From: WTXA01 sp041741995
GTDB taxonomy: Bacteria > Bacillota > TC1
Direction: 5' to 3'
NCBI GenBank assembly: GCA_041741995.1
Contig: JBGSJN010000035.1
Location: 1 to 6,447 of the forward strand
DNA length: 6,447 nucleotides
The notes under the pieces are model-generated. The model was not told the origin of the DNA and made no database searches. It saw only the letters and a program-made list of their open reading frames with translations. Numbering within the stretch: position 1 is the first letter of the stretch; every line of letters starts with the position of its first letter. Both the position numbers and the translations under genes were made by a program. Shown one piece after another: positions 6,166 to 6,447 of this stretch.

Positions 6166-6447
6166 ATGAAGAAAACCAAATATCTAATCTTGGCACTGGC
6201 AATCGGGATGATAAGCACTGCAGTCTTTGCCCTCCAAAGCAACAACAAAGTAGAAGCTGTAGTTCCTGGTGGAGTTATTCCTGATGGTACCTATGTTATA
6301 CAGTGTCTACATTCTGGTAGGACAGTTGAAAGTACATTAAGTACTATTCCAGGAGCACAAATTATGCAATGGAGCTTTAATGGTGGAAGTCATCAGAAAT
6401 GGCAATTGGAGCATTTGGGAAGCAATCAATACAAGATTACCTCAGTT
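6166..6447 (+). CDS. Secreted ricin-B-type lectin-domain protein, 5' part only
   Basis: Ninety-four codons are present and the frame is still open at the window end. AGAGG (6153-6157) lies 8 bases before the ATG. The N-terminus is a classic signal peptide: MKKTK, then a hydrophobic core (LILALAIGMISTAVF), with likely cleavage after VFA at residue 22; VEA at residue 31 is an alternative. The mature part from about residue 40 (DGTYVIQCLHSGRTVE, IMQWSFNGG, HQKWQLE, NQYKI) resembles a RicinB_lectin_2 beta-trefoil repeat. It has a QxW element at Q77-W79, the hallmark of the fold, which usually binds carbohydrate. Such domains occur as stand-alone lectins or attached to secreted glycoside hydrolases and toxins; which applies depends on sequence beyond the window. 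Its codon use is mixed, with several C-ending codons (ATC, AGC, GTC, GCC) early on, unlike the G/T-ending pattern of the gene before it. The terminator at 5979-6008 and the promoter at 6079-6107 make it a separate transcription unit. Confidence 0.8.
   Translation, partial: MKKTKYLILALAIGMISTAVFALQSNNKVEAVVPGGVIPDGTYVIQCLHSGRTVESTLSTIPGAQIMQWSFNGGSHQKWQLEHLGSNQYKITSV

Overview
The window reads as a chromosomal segment of a low-GC anaerobic bacterium, most likely a clostridial or related Firmicute. The grounds are AT-rich coding and intergenic DNA, strong AGGAGG-type ribosome binding sites, intrinsic hairpin-plus-T terminators, an oxygen-sensitive activase of the 2-hydroxyacyl-CoA dehydratase family, and a Gram-positive-style signal peptide. 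The genus cannot be fixed from the sequence alone. All recognisable genes are on the + strand.

Layout. (1) Bases 1-732 are the last 243 codons of hemW, a radical-SAM heme-chaperone family protein that runs in from outside the window. (2) Nine bases later, with its ribosome binding site overlapping the hemW stop codon, comes a 1421-residue fused acyl-CoA dehydratase activase (742-5007). It holds two complete ASKHA-type ATPase/activator domains, a four-cysteine linker motif, and two C-terminal modules whose cysteine layout resembles 2-hydroxyacyl-CoA dehydratase subunits. (3) Bases 5008-5224 hold an A/C-only pentanucleotide repeat, an intrinsic terminator closing the hemW-activase transcript, and a tandemly duplicated 18/17-bp partly palindromic element. 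(4) Bases 5225-5932 encode a TIGR00266/AIM24-family (DUF124) protein of unknown function, followed by its own terminator. (5) Bases 5933-6165 are very AT-rich, with a (TA)9 tract and a good sigma-A-type promoter. (6) Bases 6166-6447 are the start of a secreted ricin-B-type lectin-domain protein cut by the window end.

How the parts work together. hemW and the activase look co-transcribed and both belong to iron-sulfur, low-potential chemistry, but no direct functional link is visible. The AIM24-family gene and the lectin gene each look like separate transcription units. The most interesting features are the one-chain architecture of the activase (ATP-driven electron donor plus candidate acceptor clusters), a marked change of synonymous codon use inside that gene which continues through the next gene and stops at its end, and the duplicated element in front of the AIM24-family gene. 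No CRISPR array, transposase, tRNA or rRNA was seen.
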